A DNA stretch of 64,000 bases from Hetaerina americana. Taxonomy: Eukaryota > Arthropoda > Insecta > Odonata > Calopterygidae. The notes below the pieces were generated by a model. That model saw nothing but the letters and a program-made list of their open reading frames with translations. It was not told where the DNA came from and did no database searches. Shown here piece by piece: positions 60,211 through 64,000 of this stretch. Numbering within the stretch: position 1 is the stretch's first letter; every line of letters starts with the position of its first letter. Position numbers and translations under genes: made by a program. The stretch spans positions 486,001 through 550,000 of the forward strand of contig JAKTNV010000067.1 in the NCBI GenBank assembly GCA_022747635.1, written 5' to 3'.

Positions 60211-60216
60211 TCGAAG

Positions 60217-60230
60217 ATGAGGGACTCGGA
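60217..60230. repeat. 14-bp target-site duplication, left copy
   Basis: ATGAGGGACTCGGA, repeated exactly at 62530-62543. It brackets the Jockey-like element. Confidence 0.85.
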
Positions 60231-60289
60231 GCAGAGCAGTTTCTTGCAACGGCTCTTGAGTGGCCCTTTCCAGCCTCCGAGGCTACTAA

Positions 60290-62183
60290 GGCGGGAAGAA
60301 TTCTTCTGCGGTGTCAGTCGTTTGATTTATTCCCGCTCCGAGCAGCCTCGGCTTCCTCTTTGCCGGAAGGGTGTCTTGCTCGTCTTGGGATTCAATGGGG
60401 CGCTTGTAGCGGTCCCATGGCCAGACCCTTATGTCGCCAACCCGGCGAATTAATTTTACTTCCGCTTCTGCCGCTTTTCTGAAGAATTTTCCAGATATTC
60501 TAGGCAGAAGGATGTCCAGGGTTTCCAGCTTTCCGTCCTCGTGCATCTCGGAAACGTGGGCGTAACGACCGCGTGCCATGATGTCACGAAGAGCAGAATT
60601 CTGCACCAGCTGAATTTGAGCGAGACTCGTTCGCGACACTCCTGACCATACACTCCGAGGTAGGTAACTTCGGATTCCCACGGTAGGGCGACTCCATTCA
60701 CAGGTTCACTCCTGGCGGCCGGGATTCCTGGCACAGCCATATTCCCACCGCCGCCTTTGGAAGCTCCCGGATGACCACATTGGGAATTTTGTCGCTTCCG
60801 GGGGCTTTCCTCGTGCGGAGGCGACATATTGCCCCTATGACGTCCTTCTCGTCGAATCTCGGAATTTCCGAGGCGTCTTCCAGATCGGCGTCTCCGGCTC
60901 TTTCCGACGCTCTTTCGATTTCTTCTTCAATCTCGGCAGAAGCGGAATTCCCCGGATTGGGTGAAAAGCTGCAGGCCAAGTGATCAGCGAGCAGTTCAGC
61001 CTTCTCCATGGGAGATTGTGCCTCCCTGTCTCCGTCGGTAATAATCGGGTCCAGTCTTTGAGGAGCCGGCGGCCTCCGGCATATCTTCCACACCGACGGC
61101 ACGTCCTCGTTGCCGTCTTCCGTCAGGAGCTCCTCCCGCCGGTGCGCCTCCCAGTGGTCCGATCGGACCTCCCGGAGGGCATCCTGTACCGCAAATTTGA
61201 GCTCTGAGAGCTGCCTTCTCACTTCCGCTGCACGATATTTCTGCCATTGGCGCCGTACGTTGTTTCGCTGCGCAATGAGGCCTCTAACCGCCGCTGGAAG
61301 TGGAACCCGAAGATACGAGTTCCGTTGTTCCTTTAGCGGTATCGAGGCTTTCATTGCGCCGTCTACTGCAGAGGGGAGGTGGCTGACCATTTGATTGGCC
61401 ATCTCCGGTGAAGTCGGCTCCAGTGGCTCTCTTGGCAACTGCTCAGCGATGACGTTGCGGAAACTGCTCCAGTCGGCCGACGACAGATCCAATCGTCGGG
61501 TGGAAGACAGCACTAGGATTCGGCTCCCCACTGCCAGGATGATCGGGTTGTGGTCCGACGACAGTTCCACGCATGTGTACAAACTCAGGGACGTCCTTAC
61601 ATTGTGAGCAATCGCAATGTCTAAAACGTCCCCTCGTTCGTGCGTGGGTATCGCCGGTCCTAAGATGGTCAGGCCTTTTGCATCCGCTAGCTGACGCAGG
61701 GATTCTCCTCTCGGGTTCGAGGACCGTGAATTCCAAGTAGGATGCTTGGTATTCAGTTCCCCCAAGATGACCGATGGTCCGCTGTCCCTCGTAAGGTACT
61801 GGATGAGATCCGGATCCCAAGGTTTCCCGGGTGGGAAATACAGAGATGAGACCCGAAGCCACCCTCCTATTATCCTACCATATGTCCACCGAAACAGCCT
61901 CCGCATGCGGGTGAGAAATCTCTCTACATGCTTGCTGCTCGATGGACCTGTGGACGAGGATGGCCGCATCTCCTGATGTTCTAAGTCGTTGTCGCCTGGG
62001 ATCCCTGTCCGCCCTATAGATGGTCCAGCCAGGTAACCTCCTGGCGTCCGTTGGCCGAAGGTGCGTCTCATTGACAGCGGCGACTATGGCTCCCTTCTCC
62101 TGGAGGAACGCCCTTAATTCCTGGCGTCGGCGAGGAATTCCGTTCGCGTTCCATTGCGCAAGCAGGACGGGTCGTTCAGCCAT
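60290..62183 (-). pseudogene. Jockey-like endonuclease/reverse transcriptase, RT deleted
   Basis: Start at 62183: MAERPVLLAQWNANGI opens the endonuclease (Asn in WNANGI, Glu in NETHL). A frameshift near 61880 moves to the 60698-62071 frame, with SSLYFPPGKPWDP, GELNTKH and SSDHNPI. The usual GDLNAKH has Glu for Asp, which should impair the nuclease; SDH is kept. A linker of about 250 residues leads to IRGLIAQRNN-type RT start motifs and RKAPGSDKIPNVVIRELPKA. It then jumps past the palm to VNGVALPWESEVTYLGV, and after a second gap to VWSGVSRTSLAQIQ and SEMHEDGKLETLD, ending near 60290. All catalytic RT motifs are lost. Confidence 0.8.
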
Positions 62184-62310
62184 GGTTGGTTGAATTTCCG
62201 ATCCTGCTGCGCACCAGCTCTTCCAGGAGTGAGAGGAGAAGTTTGCCCTGCGTCGAGGTGACGAGTTTCTTCAAGGTGCATGCAATAACGGCAATGGTCT
62301 GCCATAATTC

Positions 62311-62529
62311 CTAGTCCTCTCTGTCTGGTGTCAGCGAGGACTCTGCGGAAACTGGAGACTTATCAGTTGATGTCCCCTCTCTCCGTTTTTCCTGTTGCTG
62401 CCTTGGTTTTTCGCCTTCTTCACTTGCCGTTCGGAGGGTGTTCCCAAGTGCCCTCTGGGTTGGCTTCGTAATGGCTTTTCCTTCTTCCCCGGTGGTGATC
62501 GGGGATTTCTTCTTCTTCCCTTTGGAGGA
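62311..62529 (-). pseudogene. Jockey-like first ORF, C-terminal remnant
   Basis: The minus-strand frame from the insertion boundary down to 62311 is rich in Lys, Glu, Ser and Thr (ends SSLTPDRED) and stops about 130 bp before the endonuclease ORF. Position suggests the C-terminus of the gag-like first ORF. No zinc knuckle is visible in what remains. Confidence 0.4.
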
Positions 62530-62543
62530 ATGAGGGACTCGGA
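62530..62543. repeat. 14-bp target-site duplication, right copy
   Basis: Exact repeat of 60217-60230. Confidence 0.85.
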
Positions 62544-62701
62544 TTTTTGCCACCCTTATATAGGTGGTCCCGTCTAGTGACTGCTCGCTGATTGGTCCGT
62601 TTCCGGAGAACTCTCTTCCACGCGTTGTGGAGATGGTAGCCTTCATCTCTGTTAATGTTCTCCGGGTTTTTGGCGATCTCAATTGCTTCTCTAATTAATC
62701 G
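62530..62701 (-). mobile_element. PLE-B C-terminal fragment, proximal piece of split copy
   Basis: The minus strand codes REAIEIAKNPENINRDEGYH, the end of the GIY-YIG domain region, then LHNAWKRVLRKRTNQRAVTR and RDHLYKG. It is followed by CCGAGTCCCTCAT, where the Jockey-like element inserted. Its 5' edge at about 62701 abuts, head to head, the PLE-B plus-strand copy. Confidence 0.8.
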
Positions 62702-63400
62702 TGGGTAATATCTACTCTCCTTTGCTATTCTCCGGCTATCGGAACGATATGGTGTTTAAAAGGACCGCCAGGGAAGAAAGGCGAAGACGGGATTGGGACA
62801 AGTCTATTAAGCAGACGGAACCGGACCCAAACGCATACGCTACTATCCCCTACGTATCGGGAACATCCGAGAAGATAGCCAGAGTCCTGAAAAAGCATGA
62901 CGAGGTTACAAGATTTAACTGACCCAAGAAAATAGCGGACGCTCTCCCTGGACCGAAGGACAAAATTCCGAAAGACCTATACGAAGAGGTCTACCAAGTA
63001 CCCTGCTCATGTGGGAAAGCCTACATCGGGGAAGCATGCCGATTAATGAAAGTTCGGATGAAGGAACACCTCCGGGCAAAAACAAATAAGCAGTTTCACC
63101 TGTCGGCCATCTCAGGACACAAGTGGAGTGAACTCGGTCACGAGATCTTATTCCAAAAAGCAAACGCAATAGCAAAGGAGAGTTACCATCTCCACAACGC
63201 GTGGAAAAGAGTTCTCCGGAAACGGACCAATCAGAGAGCAGCCACTAGACGGGACCACCTATATAAGGGTTGCAAAAATCCGAGTCCCTCATCTTCGACC
63301 TGAAGACGCCGACTGCAACTTCGGCGAAACTGTTGTCCGCATCAAACAACGACGCGGTGAAACCCGATAATGCAGAACCCTTCAAATCACCGCCGCGAAA
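62702..63400 (+). mobile_element. Penelope-like element, 3' part (family B)
   Basis: 5'-truncated copy in plus orientation with coding end at about 63265 and the PLE-B tail to about 63400. A hammerhead-like core is at 63300-63330 (CTGAAGA, GCCGA/TCGGC arms, GAAAC). It shares the last 115 bp of coding with the minus-strand copy next to it. Confidence 0.8.
62725..63265 (+). pseudogene. PLE-B RT C-terminus and GIY-YIG endonuclease
   Basis: Motifs in order: SGYRNDMVFKRTAREERR, IPYVSGTSEKIARVLKKHDE, one in-frame TGA at about 62920, KDKIPKDLYEEVYQVPCSCG, the GIY-YIG core CGKAYIGEACR with KVRMKEHLR, SGHKWSELGHEILF, then HLHNAWKRVLRKRTNQRA. Tyr-Ile-Gly is intact. Compared with the minus-strand copy, about 20 residues around REAIEI...NRDEG are missing, so a small deletion removed a conserved part of the domain. 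The PLE assignment is supported by the IPYV.GTSEK and PCSCGKAYIGE signatures. Non-functional because of the stop and truncation. Confidence 0.85.
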
Positions 63401-64000
63401 ACCTACGCAGCCATATACTGTACTGAGATGCAGTACCACAATTAAATTAGGGAGCGAGTGTTCTGGCCGTGCTTAAGGGCCAAACCGCCAACAAAAAGAT
63501 TCCCATCATATTAAATAAAGCGTATATCCCATTCATGGAAAATTATGAAGACTGCCAGTCGTGGGTTCAGTCAGCCACCGAGTCGTTCAAATTTCTATTG
63601 CTGGAGAAAAACCGGCGCGATAAATGTATTCAGCGATTTTGCGCGCCATAAAATTTCGAATAAATCATCAAGTGAAAATGAAATTGCGCTGGAGTACTGA
63701 GCGTAAATCCCCGTGAAACAACGAATGACGACACTCCTTATCGCACGTGAGGCCATCTGCTCCGTTAAAATCGAACGCACACCACATTTCCTCACGAATA
63801 TGCGCGCGCCCTGGTGTAATCTGTCTTATTCCCTTCTCTCTCCATCTTCTCTCATTCCGACCCTTTCAATGTCCTCCCTCCCTTCTCTCGCTTCCTCCCT
63901 ATCGCACCCTCCCCATCAGGCTATATCCTTCCTGGATAACATCTCTTCCTCCCTGCCCCCGTTCTAACCCTCAACGCCCACCCTCTGCCACTCATCGCTT
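63401..64000. other. unassigned DNA
   Basis: No recognised gene. Pyrimidine-rich from about 63830 to the window end. Confidence 0.45.

Larger units (their letters stand above)
60124..60230 (-). mobile_element. PLE-B 3' tail, distal piece of a split copy
   Basis: The minus-strand tail contains the GCCGAA/TTCGGC hairpin and GTTGTCAGCATCAAACAACG. It is the continuation of 62530-62701, interrupted by the Jockey-like insertion, as shown by the duplicated 14 bp at both junctions. Confidence 0.75.
60231..62529 (-). mobile_element. Jockey-like LINE, internally deleted (copy 2)
   Basis: Bounded by a 14-bp duplication. It retains the end of a first ORF, the endonuclease, the start of the RT and the C-terminal region. 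Two internal deletions remove most of the RT: one at about 60735-60745 and one at about 60650. The 5' end is truncated inside the first ORF. Confidence 0.85.

Overview
This window reads as gene-poor nuclear DNA of an animal, most likely an arthropod. The evidence is its mobile elements: Tc1/mariner transposons of the mariner type, Jockey-type, RTE-type and CR1/L2-type LINEs, Penelope-like elements (PLEs), tRNA-derived SINE heads, foldback elements and many (TA)n tracts. No bacterial operon structure, ribosome-binding sites, rRNA genes or CRISPR array is seen. The species cannot be named from the sequence. No host protein-coding gene could be supported; everything recognisable as coding belongs to a mobile element, and nearly all of it is broken.

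Layout. 0.4-7 kb: a LINE 3' tail, a 0.9-kb internally deleted mariner, a second decayed mariner, the 3' half of a PLE (family A), a (TA)n tract, the tail of a second PLE family (B) in opposite orientation, a Jockey-like LINE fragment and a tRNA-like sequence. 7-30 kb: mostly AT-rich unrecognised DNA with GC-rich, strand-asymmetric islands (about 15.8-16.3, 20.8-21.7, 24.7-25.2, 28.7-29.1 kb), a 1.3-kb foldback-like element holding a 33-bp minisatellite (11.8-13.1 kb), and several hairpins. 30-44 kb: an RTE fragment, a GC-rich island (32.1-33.4 kb), a 1.25-kb mariner with TA duplications, a 222-bp near-perfect foldback with 9-bp direct repeats (37.4 kb), an old RTE-like reverse transcriptase split by a SINE, and two more deleted mariners. 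44-49 kb: no recognised content.

49.7-57.5 kb is a nested retroelement cluster: an almost full-length RTE LINE (endonuclease ORF then reverse-transcriptase ORF, separated by an apparent one-base deletion), a SINE, a reverse-oriented RTE copy split by a CR1/L2-like 3' end, and a second PLE-A copy between (TA)n tracts. 60.1-63.4 kb is a second nest: a Jockey-like LINE inserted into a PLE-B tail with an exact 14-bp target duplication, and a head-to-head second PLE-B copy with a GIY-YIG endonuclease.

No interacting host pathway or new defence-like system is visible. The points most worth a second look are the two foldback elements, hammerhead-like cores at the PLE 3' ends, the recurrent (TA)n tracts at retroelement ends, the repeated PLE-B/Jockey junction, and two mariner copies sharing one internal deletion. 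Family names come from motif recognition by eye; no database search was run.
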